Assembly: GCF_000614025.1 (NCBI RefSeq)
Contig: NZ_BAKF01000006.1
Location: 1-64,000, forward strand
From: Prevotella aurantiaca JCM 15754
GTDB taxonomy: Bacteria; Bacteroidota; Bacteroidia; Bacteroidales; Bacteroidaceae
Reading direction: 5' to 3'
Length of the DNA stretch: 64,000 bases
In this document: positions 27,709 through 35,685 of the stretch, one piece after another
How the letters are laid out: each line of letters begins with the position of its first letter
Numbering within the stretch: position 1 is the first letter of the stretch
Notes under the pieces: model-generated
Databases searched by the model: none
What the model saw: only the letters and a program-made list of their open reading frames with translations
What the model was told of the DNA's origin: nothing
Position numbers and translations under genes: made by a program

Positions 27709-29244
27709 TTATAGTTGATTGAATTTTAATATCTTTGTTTTTAATGCTTCCAAGAGGAAAATCTTTTCGTTCTTATTTAATCCTAACAGCCAAATAGAAA
27801 TCATACAGCTTGCAATGGATATTATCAATAATAACAAAAAATTTAAAATTTCATTTTCTACACCTATAGTGGCTAACATTAATGGTAATAATGGCGCTGT
27901 AAAGAAAACCAATAGTAAAGGCTTAATAACTTCTCTGGTATAATCTAAATACCGATGATTAATTAATGGAAGAACAACTATTATTCTAGCAATATACTCA
28001 ATTAATTTGAAGAAAACTAAGATTAAGAATATCCAATAAGAGGGTGCATGAAGATACTTAAAAACAATATATGCAATAGGTAGTATCGATGCCTGCACAA
28101 GACTATCAATTAATTGGTATTTTTTTAGCTTTCCAGTTGCTAATACAGATACCCAAAGTGGATTTGTTAATGTTCCTAGCAGAGAATATAGCAATATTAT
28201 TCTAAAATAAATAACAGTATTATCGGGAACTATTTTTAGCCACCATTTTAGTATAACGGGTGCTTCTATAAAGACGGGAACACTCATTACAAACATTAGT
28301 AAAAAGGAAAATTTACTATTCAATTGTAAAAGGTGATGCATTCTTGTACTATTCCCATCTGCATAAGATTTCGTTATCTGTGGGTTTATTGCTGTTTGGA
28401 AATTAGCAACAAATTGAGACATTGCTCCTTGAGCTTGCGTAGCAATTCCACGAGCAGCATTTACAATAGGACCAAAAAAGATATTTAGTAAAAGATTAAC
28501 TCCTTGGGTATTTAAGATCCAAAACAAATTTCCCATTAAAGTATATACAGACATTGAAAGGACTTCTTTTAACTTAGTTCTATCTAGCCTAGCTTTACTA
28601 TGTACTTCTTCAAAATGCCTATTACAATATACTGCATAAATAATTCTATCAATAACTTCAACAATGAAGAATAGGAAAGCATACGTCCCTAATCTGTCAT
28701 AAGGAATGATTTGTAGTAGAAAACAAATTAGCAATTTCAAAAAAGAATCAAGTAATGAAGTATAGGCAAATGCTGACATCTTTTCATGAGCAATGATCGT
28801 AGATATATATGGAACACTTATGAGCCCTAATACAGCTGAAAGTATAGAAAATTGAAAAACCCAAAAGGCCGCATCCATTCTCTCAGCAGGAATAGTCATC
28901 TTATTATATAAGAACCATAATCCAACTGTCTCTGCTAATAAAACAATAATTACACATAAAGCATAATATATTACTTTAATATTTCCAAAGGTCTGATTAG
29001 TGAAAGTTTGATCACCTCGTCCAATTGCTATTGTAATAAATCTTGATGTGGCGTTACCTAATGATGTTGAGATAAAGCCAAACATTGCAACTACTCCCCC
29101 TACGGCATTATAAATACCAAAATCAGTTACTCCTAAGGAACGAAGAATAACACGAGATGTATATAGACCTATTCCCATCATAAGAATAGTTCTCATATAC
29201 AGCATCAAGGTGTTTTTTGCTATTCTCTTATTATTCTCTTCCAT
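27709..29244 (-). CDS. Polysaccharide flippase (Wzx-like, MATE/MOP superfamily)
   Basis: 511-residue protein with about 12-14 membrane helices. The start region (KNTLMLYMRTILMMGIGLYT, SRVILRSLGVTDFGIYNAVG, GGVVAMFGFISTSLGNATSR) is characteristic of Bacteroidetes polysaccharide exporters. It would flip undecaprenyl-linked glycan units to the periplasm for the EpsG-like polymerase or a protein-glycosylating enzyme. It follows fcl by 83 bases in the same direction. Confidence 0.92.
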   Translation of the reverse strand: MEENNKRIAKNTLMLYMRTILMMGIGLYTSRVILRSLGVTDFGIYNAVGGVVAMFGFISTSLGNATSRFITIAIGRGDQTFTNQTFGNIKVIYYALCVIIVLLAETVGLWFLYNKMTIPAERMDAAFWVFQFSILSAVLGLISVPYISTIIAHEKMSAFAYTSLLDSFLKLLICFLLQIIPYDRLGTYAFLFFIVEVIDRIIYAVYCNRHFEEVHSKARLDRTKLKEVLSMSVYTLMGNLFWILNTQGVNLLLNIFFGPIVNAARGIATQAQGAMSQFVANFQTAINPQITKSYADGNSTRMHHLLQLNSKFSFLLMFVMSVPVFIEAPVILKWWLKIVPDNTVIYFRIILLYSLLGTLTNPLWVSVLATGKLKKYQLIDSLVQASILPIAYIVFKYLHAPSYWIFLILVFFKLIEYIARIIVVLPLINHRYLDYTREVIKPLLLVFFTAPLLPLMLATIGVENEILNFLLLLIISIASCMISIWLLGLNKNEKIFLLEALKTKILKFNQL

Positions 29245-29327
29245 ATTCTTTTTACTTTCAGCTTCAGAATAGATCTAATAATACTATAGATTTAAAAGTT
29301 TATTTTCAGTATTCTTTTTAAAACTTA

Positions 29328-30535
29328 TTAGTTCTTTAGTGATTCTTGATACCAGTCATAGAGTTGTTTTACTCCTTCTTCTATTTCAACTTTATGTTTC
29401 CAACCTAAAGAATGGAGTTTATCTACATTGATGAGTTTTCGTGGTGTACCATCGGGTTTTGTTTCGTCCCAGATAATTTCGCCTGTAAAGTTTGCTGCTT
29501 TTGCTACTAATGCAGAAAGTTCCTTGATGGTTAGTTCCTTACCGGTACCAACATTGATATGACAGTTTCTTATTTCTCCAAGACTTGGTATTGCGCCACC
29601 ACGACCATCGCTGTTGTTTCTATCTACATTTCCATCAGCTTTTACTCCATAGAATACGCTTGAATATTTCTCAATGCCAATAATATCCTTAAAGTCAACA
29701 TTAAGTAATACGTGAACAGAAGCATCTGCCATATCTTCGCTCCACAGGAATTCTCGTAAAGGTGAGCCTGTTCCCCATAGAGTGACCTTATTATTTTCTA
29801 TTCCGTAGAAAGCTAAAGCTTTTAAAATGCGCTCTTTTGGTGAATTGCCGTCTACATTCTCGCTACCAATTTGCTCGCTTAACTTAGCAACTGGTTGATA
29901 GGACGTTTATTCATATCCACTTTTATTGCATTCCAGTTCTCTTCGTGAATAAGTTTTGCTAAATAAACCTTACGCATCATAGCTGGCATTACATGACTAT
30001 TCTCCAAATGGAAATTATCGTTCGGTCCATAAAGATTGGTCGGCATAACGGCGATAAAGTTAGTTCCGTATTGAAGATTATAGCTTTCACACATCTTTAG
30101 ACCTGCAATTTTTGCAATTGCATATTCTTCGTTACTATATTCCAAAGGAGAAGTTAGTAAAGCCTCTTCTTTCATTGGTTGTGGAGCATTCTTAGGATAA
30201 ATACATGTTGAACCTAAGAACAATAGTTTCTTAACTTTATATTTGTAAGCAGAAGAGATAACATTGCACTGCATCTTCATGTTCTGCATAATAAAGTCGG
30301 CACGATACAGACTATTTGCCATGATACCCCCAACAAAAGCTGCTGCTAAAACTACAGCATCTGGCTGTTCTTTTTCGAAAAAGTCCTCTACTGATTGCTG
30401 ATTTGTAAGATCGAGTTCGTGATGTGTACGACCAATAAGGTTGTTATATCCACGTGCTTTTAGATTATTCCAAATAGCCGAACCCACCAAGCCTCTATGC
30501 CCAGCGATATATATCTTTGATGATTTTTCTAACAT
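29328..30535 (-). pseudogene. fcl: GDP-L-fucose synthase, frameshifted
   Basis: Short-chain dehydrogenase-type epimerase/reductase making GDP-L-fucose from GDP-4-keto-6-deoxymannose. The N-terminal frame has the NADP loop [18 protein letters not shown] and the catalytic YAIAKIAG (Y-x-x-x-K). The remainder (TLWGTGSPLREFLWSEDMAD, NVGTGKELTIKELSALVAKA) is in another frame, which reads upstream through [15 protein letters not shown]. One base appears missing near 29891-29896. Restored length is about 402 residues. No gmd gene is in the window, so GDP-mannose dehydratase must be elsewhere. First gene of the glycan locus. Confidence 0.9.
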
Positions 30536-30863
30536 CGTAATAAAAAGTATTTTTGATTATTTGTAAAGAATGTTCTAATAAATCCTATTGTAGTAAATCT
30601 GTTACAATATACTTTAACTATTTGAACCTTATGTTATTATCCTAATACGATAAAAGTAATTATTAGAACGACTTAAATAACTTTATTTATAGTTGAGAAT
30701 GTGTTTTAGTCTTAATTTATGTGGTTATTTTAGAGTACAATTCCTCCTCCCTTCTTTGTAAAAGGTTTGGAACGATATCTCTAACACATTCTCCGCCTAT
30801 AGGTTTTGTGATGCCCGCAGAGTTATTTAGTCAGATTCCTTATTTATATTGTTTGCAAAGATA
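30536..30863 (-). promoter_or_regulatory. Promoter and long leader of the glycan locus
   Basis: TATCTTTG at 30863-30856 (minus) fits the -7 consensus, with ATTG 20 bases upstream. It predicts a leader of about 310 bases before fcl. Inside, 30720-30830 is an open minus-strand frame of 37 codons without a standard start, less AT-rich than its surroundings and containing a GGGAGGAGG purine run. Whether this is an old gene remnant or a regulatory leader is unclear. The plus-strand frame at 30721-31008 looks spurious. Nothing else is visible in 30864-31228. Confidence 0.45.
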
Positions 30864-31222
30864 CATATTTTATTTTATAGAAACAATGTTTATCATATAT
30901 AATTTCGTAGGTAAAATAACTTTCTTTTGGATTTTTGTAATTGGCATAAATATAAATCATTGTTTTCCTAATAGCGGTTTTGTTAGGAGGTTATTACAGG
31001 ACTTTTGAAAAGCACTTTGCGATAGAACAAATTTGATATAAAAACCACTTTGAAAAGAAGTAAAAAAGGGTATATGTTGATACAAACTGATAATATAGTA
31101 TTTATTGAAGAAAACTATTTTTTTATATGATGGGAAATTGCTACTGCCACTTCATAATATAAGAAAATGATAGGTGGGTGGGATATAATTTTGATTTGAA
31201 AAATTATAATAACAAATCATCA

Positions 31223-31302
31223 AAAACGTAATTACGTTTTTAAAATTTATAATTATGTTTTTGCGAGTTTTTAATTATGTTTTTCATACATCTAATTATG
31301 TG
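31223..31302. repeat. Phased palindrome array C (TAATTA cores, 21-22-bp period)
   Basis: Four TAATTA-core sites centred at about 31232, 31253, 31275 and 31296 (GTAATTAC, ATAATTAT, TTAATTAT, CTAATTAT), spaced 21, 22 and 21 bp, the first two exact palindromes. T-tracts (often gTTTTT) follow each. It lies between the leader of the glycan locus and the dnaJ-like gene, both minus strand. Confidence 0.75.
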
Positions 31303-31402
31303 CTGTATATTTTTCTATATATACGTTCGTTTTTTATACCCTTCTCCAGTTTTTCTTTCTATAAAAAAGAATGAATATTAGATATAGGTGTGTGGATAAA
31401 AA

Positions 31403-31439
31403 TACCCCGTTCGTAAAAATAAACAGTACGAACGGGGTA
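31403..31439 (-). terminator. Terminator of the DnaJ-domain gene
   Basis: 13-bp perfect stem (TACCCCGTTCGTA and complement) with an 11-base loop, followed on the minus strand by a T-rich run, 13 bases past the stop. Confidence 0.88.
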
Positions 31440-31451
31440 GATAATTCTGAT

Positions 31452-32105
31452 TTAAATATTATCACGCATTTTGCGAAGATAATCCTTTTGGTTTTCTGTC
31501 AAGACAGTTGGCAGTTTTATGTTATATCTCAGTATAGTGTCGCCTGAACTGTCTTTACCTTTTAGTCTTACTTTAGTTCCATTTTGTGTATAAGGTTTCA
31601 CCTTTAATTTTACTTTTCTACCTTCAGGAAGCATAACTACAATTTCACCTCCCAGTAAGGCTGTATATAAATCAATACTAACTACCACTTCATTTGATGG
31701 AGGAGGTGTATTGTTTTGACTTGTTCTCCTACCAAAACCACCTCTTGAACTACCACCAAATAAATCTTGGAAGAAACTACTAAATCCGCCACCCATTCCG
31801 TTAAAGTCAAAACCATCAAATGCCGTGTTATAACTATTGCGATTTTGCCAGCCACCACCAGAATTTTCGAAAGCTTCAGCATTACGCCATTGCTCACCAT
31901 ACTTATCATATTTAGCGCGCTTTTCCGGATCGCTAATCACTTCGTAAGCTTCAGATAAAGCTTGAAACTTTGCTTTTGCTTTAGCATCGTTAGGGTGAAG
32001 GTCAGGGTGAAATTGTTTTGCACGCTTTCGATAAGCTGCGCGTACATCCTTTTGTGGAATATCTTTTTTTACACCTAGAATTTTATAGTAATCTATAAAT
32101 GCCAT
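31452..32105 (-). CDS. DnaJ-domain co-chaperone (CbpA-like)
   Basis: 217-residue J-domain protein. The N-terminal J domain has YYKILGVKK, the HPD tripeptide (residues about 33-35) and AYEVISDPEKRAKYDKYGEQ. A Gly/Phe-rich linker (residues about 85-125) and one C-terminal substrate-binding domain (SIDLYTALLGGEIVVMLPEG) follow. No zinc-finger, so it is CbpA/DnaJ-class B-like but shorter (about 217 versus 300 residues, one beta-domain). It should stimulate DnaK. Unusually for this phylum, a full AGGAGG Shine-Dalgarno lies 4 bases before the ATG. Confidence 0.9.
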   Translation of the reverse strand: MAFIDYYKILGVKKDIPQKDVRAAYRKRAKQFHPDLHPNDAKAKAKFQALSEAYEVISDPEKRAKYDKYGEQWRNAEAFENSGGGWQNRNSYNTAFDGFDFNGMGGGFSSFFQDLFGGSSRGGFGRRTSQNNTPPPSNEVVVSIDLYTALLGGEIVVMLPEGRKVKLKVKPYTQNGTKVRLKGKDSSGDTILRYNIKLPTVLTENQKDYLRKMRDNI

Positions 32106-32218
32106 TTTTATCCTCCTGCTTTATGTTTTCTTCAATTTAACAAAGCAAAATATATGCCATAGTGTAAAAATCAACATTTTGACAGATATTTTTATAAGAA
32201 AATAGCATTTAATCTGAA

Positions 32219-33382
32219 TTAATCCATACGTTGTTTATAGTCGTTATATGTAAAACTGCGTAAGATTTCCACTTCTCCGTCTTGTTTCAGTAAAGCAATA
32301 TCAGGGTGAGTGATGCCATTAAACATATTAGTTTTTACTATTGTATAATGCAACATATCTTCGAAAATTATGTTTTCACCTATCTTCAGTTCGTGGTCGA
32401 ACTTCCAATCTCCGAGCCAATCACCACTCAAACAACTATTTCCTCCTAAGCGGTAAATATTGTGATTATGTTGTTCATTATTTTCAACATGCTCAGCTGT
32501 ACGAACAGTAGGGTAGTAAGGCATTTCTAAACAGTCGGGCATGTGGCAAGTGAAACTAACATTTAAGATGGCAGTAGTTATTCCTTTGTCTTCTACAATA
32601 TCTATAACTTGAGAAACAAGAGGTCCTGTTTGCCAAGCAAATGCACTTCCTGGTTCTAATATTACTTTAAGCCATGGATACTTAATTCTAAACTGCTTAA
32701 GTAAGCCAATTAAACGTTTAATATCGTAGTCCTTACGTGTCATAAGATGGCCACCACCAAAGTTAATCCATTTAATTTGTTTGAGCCACGGAGAAAACTT
32801 TTCCTCAATATGTTGTAATGTGCGTTCGAAAACATCACTACCATTTTCGCAGTGGCAATGAATGTGGAGCCCTTCTATATCTGTTGGTAAAGTCTGGGGT
32901 AATTTGTCTGCCGACACTCCAAACCGAGTTCCAGGTGCACAAGGATTATAAAGTAGTGTCTCTACTTCCGAATATTCTGGATTTACACGTAAGCCAAAAC
33001 TAATATTGTTATTAGCTTGTTTCGCTTTTAACTGAAGTCTATTAAACTGAGAAAGCGAGTTGAATACTAAATGCGATGAACATTTTGCTATTTCGTCTAT
33101 TTCGTAGTCGGTATAAGCAGGCGAAAAAGTGTGAGTAGGTGCACCAAATTCATTATATCCTAATTTTGCTTCGTAAAGAGATGAAGCTGTTGTGGCATTG
33201 ATATATTCGCGAAAAATGGGAAAAGTCTTCCAAAGAGCATAAGCTTTGAAAGCTAAAATTATTTCAATATCAGCCTCTTTCGCTATCGATGATATAAGCG
33301 ATAGATTGTTGCGTAACTTCGCTTCCTCTAAAATATAGGTAGGGCGTTGCAACTCCTCGAATGTTATTGCGTTTATTTTCAT
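32219..33382 (-). CDS. nspC: Carboxynorspermidine decarboxylase
   Basis: Fold III PLP enzyme that decarboxylates carboxy(nor)spermidine in the alternative polyamine pathway. PLP lysine K46 in AFKAYALW; substrate and PLP motifs HIHCHCENGSD, INFGGGHLMTR, LEPGSAFAWQTG and GGNSCLSGDWLGDW are all present. The 387-residue length fits. A TATATTTG element ends only 4 bases before the ATG, so the transcript may be leaderless. It is divergent from the ThiE-like gene. No partner carboxynorspermidine synthase is in this window. Confidence 0.95.
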   Translation of the reverse strand: MKINAITFEELQRPTYILEEAKLRNNLSLISSIAKEADIEIILAFKAYALWKTFPIFREYINATTASSLYEAKLGYNEFGAPTHTFSPAYTDYEIDEIAKCSSHLVFNSLSQFNRLQLKAKQANNNISFGLRVNPEYSEVETLLYNPCAPGTRFGVSADKLPQTLPTDIEGLHIHCHCENGSDVFERTLQHIEEKFSPWLKQIKWINFGGGHLMTRKDYDIKRLIGLLKQFRIKYPWLKVILEPGSAFAWQTGPLVSQVIDIVEDKGITTAILNVSFTCHMPDCLEMPYYPTVRTAEHVENNEQHNHNIYRLGGNSCLSGDWLGDWKFDHELKIGENIIFEDMLHYTIVKTNMFNGITHPDIALLKQDGEVEILRSFTYNDYKQRMD

Positions 33383-33386
33383 TTTG

Positions 33387-33394
33387 CAAATATA
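33387..33394 (-). promoter_or_regulatory. -7 element of nspC, next to the start codon
   Basis: TATATTTG on the minus strand is followed by CAAA and then the ATG. With the normal Bacteroidetes start site a few bases downstream of this box, the mRNA would begin at or within a few bases of the start codon. No convincing -33 TTTG. Confidence 0.5.
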
Positions 33395-33402
33395 CAGAAA
33401 AG

Positions 33403-33434
33403 TTTGTAAAACTCAGAAATAATATCTACCTTTG
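33403..33434 (+). promoter_or_regulatory. Promoter of the ThiE-like gene
   Basis: TTTG (33403-33406), 20 bases, TACCTTTG (33427-33434): a textbook Bacteroidetes promoter. The ATG follows 16 bases later, giving a short leader. It lies only 8 bases from the divergent nspC element, so the two promoters may compete. Confidence 0.75.
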
Positions 33435-33450
33435 CAACAAATTATTGGGT

Positions 33451-34062
33451 ATGAAATTGGTCGTTATGACTAAATCCACATATTTTGTGGAGGAAGATAA
33501 GATATTGACTGCACTCTTCGAGGAAGGACTTGATAATCTCCATATCTCGAAGAATGAAAATTCTACCCTTTATTTGGAGCGATTACTATCGCTTATTCCT
33601 AATACCTATCATAGGTATATTACAGTCCATCAGCATTATCGTTTGAAGAACGAAAAATCGTTGGCAGGTATTCATCTTGATACCGAAAATGCAGTTCCAC
33701 CTGTTGGTTATAAAGGATTGATAGGTAGGACTTGCAAGAACTCAATGCGACTGAAAGAAATGCGAAAAGTTTCGGACTACGTATTTTTAGCCAATATGTA
33801 TAGTACTGAACATAAAGACACCAACGAAGAACATACGTTTTCTGATTTAGAACTGACCGAACTTAAAAACCAAGGACTACTTGGAAAACGAGTTTATGCT
33901 ATGGGAGGAATAACCTTAGATCGAATTTCAGAATTAAAACAATATGGATTTGGAGGAGTCGTTGTAGATGAAGAATTTTGGAATCAGTTTGATTTACATT
34001 CCGATATAGACTTTAAAGGTATTATAAAATACTTCCAAAAACTGCAGAAAGCAATAGAATAA
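33451..34062 (+). CDS. ThiE/TenI-like TIM-barrel protein
   Basis: About 203 residues from the ATG giving MKLVVMTKSTYF; the longer open frame to 33361 overlaps the promoter and is rejected. The fold resembles thiamine phosphate synthase: IHLDTENAVP, GLIGRTCKNSMRLKEM, SDYVFLANMYST and the phosphate-binding AMGGITLDRISELKQYGFGG. Several classic ThiE pyrophosphate-binding residues are replaced, so it is more likely a ThiE/TenI-type homologue common in Prevotella than a proven ThiE. It lies 35 bases before prs. Confidence 0.75.
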   Translation: MKLVVMTKSTYFVEEDKILTALFEEGLDNLHISKNENSTLYLERLLSLIPNTYHRYITVHQHYRLKNEKSLAGIHLDTENAVPPVGYKGLIGRTCKNSMRLKEMRKVSDYVFLANMYSTEHKDTNEEHTFSDLELTELKNQGLLGKRVYAMGGITLDRISELKQYGFGGVVVDEEFWNQFDLHSDIDFKGIIKYFQKLQKAIE

Positions 34063-34097
34063 TCAACATAACACCCACATTTAACAACTAATAGAAA

Positions 34098-35035
34098 ATG
34101 AGTGAAGAAAACTCTTTTTTAGTATTCTCGGGAACAAAGACGAGATACTTGGCAGAAAAAATTTGTGCAAGTTTGGGTTGTCCTTTAGGCAACTCTTTAA
34201 TGACACGCTTCTCTGATGGAGAGTTTGTTGTTTCTTACGAAGAAGTATTCGTGGAAAGGACATATACCTTGTGCAAAGTACATTCCCTAACTCTGATAAT
34301 CTGATGGAATTGCTATTGATGATAGATGCTGCAAAGCGTGCATCTGCTCGTAATATCATAGCTGTTATTCCTTATTTTGGCTGGGCACGTCAGGATAGAA
34401 AGGATAGACCACGTGTGAGTATTGGCGCAAAATTAGTTGCTGACTTACTAAGTGTTGCAGGTATAGACCGTCTTATCACAATGGACTTGCACGCTGATCA
34501 GATTCAAGGTTTCTTTGATGTACCTGTAGATCACCTTTATGCAAGTGGTGTATTACTTCCTTATTTGCAGAGCTTACGTTTAAAAGATATGGTTATTGCC
34601 AGTCCTGATGTTGGTGGTTCTAAGCGTGCAAATACATACGCAAAGTATCTTGGTTGCCCATTAGTCCTTTGTAATAAAACACGTGCACGTGCTAACGAAG
34701 TTGCTTCTATGCAGATTATTGGTGACGTAAAGGACAAAAATGTTGTTATTATAGACGACATGGTAGATACTGCAGGAACAATGACAAAAGCTGCAGATAT
34801 TATGAAAGAAGCAGGAGCAAAGAGTGTACGTGCTTGTGCATCTCATTGTGTTATGAGTGGTCCTGCAAGCGAACGCGTTGGAGCATCTGCTATAGAAGAA
34901 ATTGTATTTACTGATTCTATCCCATATACAGATAGATGTTCAAAGGTTAAGCAGATTTCTGTTGCAGATATGTTTGCTGAAACTATCCGTCGTGTTGTAA
35001 ATAACGAAAGTATTTCTAATCAATACCTCGTTTAA
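34098..35035 (+). pseudogene. prs: Ribose-phosphate pyrophosphokinase, frameshifted by one missing base
   Basis: PRPP synthase, source of PRPP for nucleotides, His and Trp. The first frame encodes VFSGTKTRYLAEKICASLG and MTRFSDGEFVVSYEEVF. The second encodes VQSTFPNSDNLMELLLMIDA, PYFGWARQDRKDRPR, MDLHADQIQGFFDVP and the PRPP loop VVIIDDMVDTAGT. At 34249-34252 the text reads TTCGTGGA; one extra C (TTC CGT GGA) restores VFRGKDIYLV and a 312-residue enzyme. Because prs is normally essential, this most likely reflects a sequence error rather than gene loss. Confidence 0.93.
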
Positions 35036-35100
35036 TTTTTAGTAAATAAATTGTTTGACAACTTATCTTTTATAGTAGTCAAACATCCAATAAATTATTT

Positions 35101-35128
35101 AGGACATACCATTTAAATGGTGTGTCCT
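35101..35128 (+). terminator. Terminator of prs
   Basis: A stem of about 12 bp (AGGACATACCAT/ATGGTGTGTCCT, one G-T pair) with a 4-base loop and TTTTATTTTTT after it. Confidence 0.8.
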
Positions 35129-35181
35129 TTTATTTTTTCTTGTTAAATTAAGTTATAATTCACTGATAACTAGGCTTTATA

Positions 35182-35213
35182 TTTGGTTTATATTATAAAC
35201 AACATTACTTTTG
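35182..35213 (+). promoter_or_regulatory. Promoter of the DUF2141/receptor operon
   Basis: TTTG (35182-35185), 20 bases, TACTTTTG (35206-35213): consensus Bacteroidetes promoter. The leader to the ATG is about 30 bases. Confidence 0.75.
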
Positions 35214-35245
35214 TAGTATGATTAATAAATTAAAGGAAACCAATT

Positions 35246-35623
35246 ATGAGACGATTACTATTATCTATTATTACTTTTGCCGTATGCGCATTGTGTAGCG
35301 GTAAAACCGTAACGTTATCCATTAACGGGATTAGAGAAACAGAAGGGACGCTTTTAATAATGGTAGAGAATATTGAGGCGACCGACAATGCAGCTAACCC
35401 TGTAATGTTGATGGAAGTTGTGAAAGGGCATAAAATGGATATAAAATTTGAAATACCTGAATGGAGTAAGTTTAAAGTGAGTGCCTTTATTGATGGAAAT
35501 GGAAATAAGCAGATTGATAAAGACGAATACGGACGTCCAACAGAAGGTTTTATTCAGCAGGTTTATACAGAAAAAGATATAAAGAAAGGTGTACTCAATG
35601 CAAATGTTACCTATTTACAATAA
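35246..35623 (+). CDS. DUF2141 exported protein
   Basis: 125-residue secreted protein with a signal peptide (RRLLLSIITFAVCALCSG). The body matches the small beta-sandwich DUF2141 family: VTLSINGIRETEGTLLIMVE, IDGNGNKQIDKDEYGRPTEG. Function unknown. In Bacteroidetes it often pairs with outer membrane beta-barrel receptors, as here (63 bases before one). The DGNGNKQID part looks like a calcium-type loop. Confidence 0.82.
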   Translation: MRRLLLSIITFAVCALCSGKTVTLSINGIRETEGTLLIMVENIEATDNAANPVMLMEVVKGHKMDIKFEIPEWSKFKVSAFIDGNGNKQIDKDEYGRPTEGFIQQVYTEKDIKKGVLNANVTYLQ

Positions 35624-35685
35624 AAGATAAGAATGTATTTTGAGTGAGTTGTTACTGAATGCACTAATCTTTAAAAGAAATACCA

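Noticed and set aside
30721..31008. A 95-codon plus-strand open frame (MVILEYNSSSLL...)
   Set aside because: Composition is AT-driven, there is no family resemblance, and it runs opposite to the predicted glycan-locus promoter and leader.
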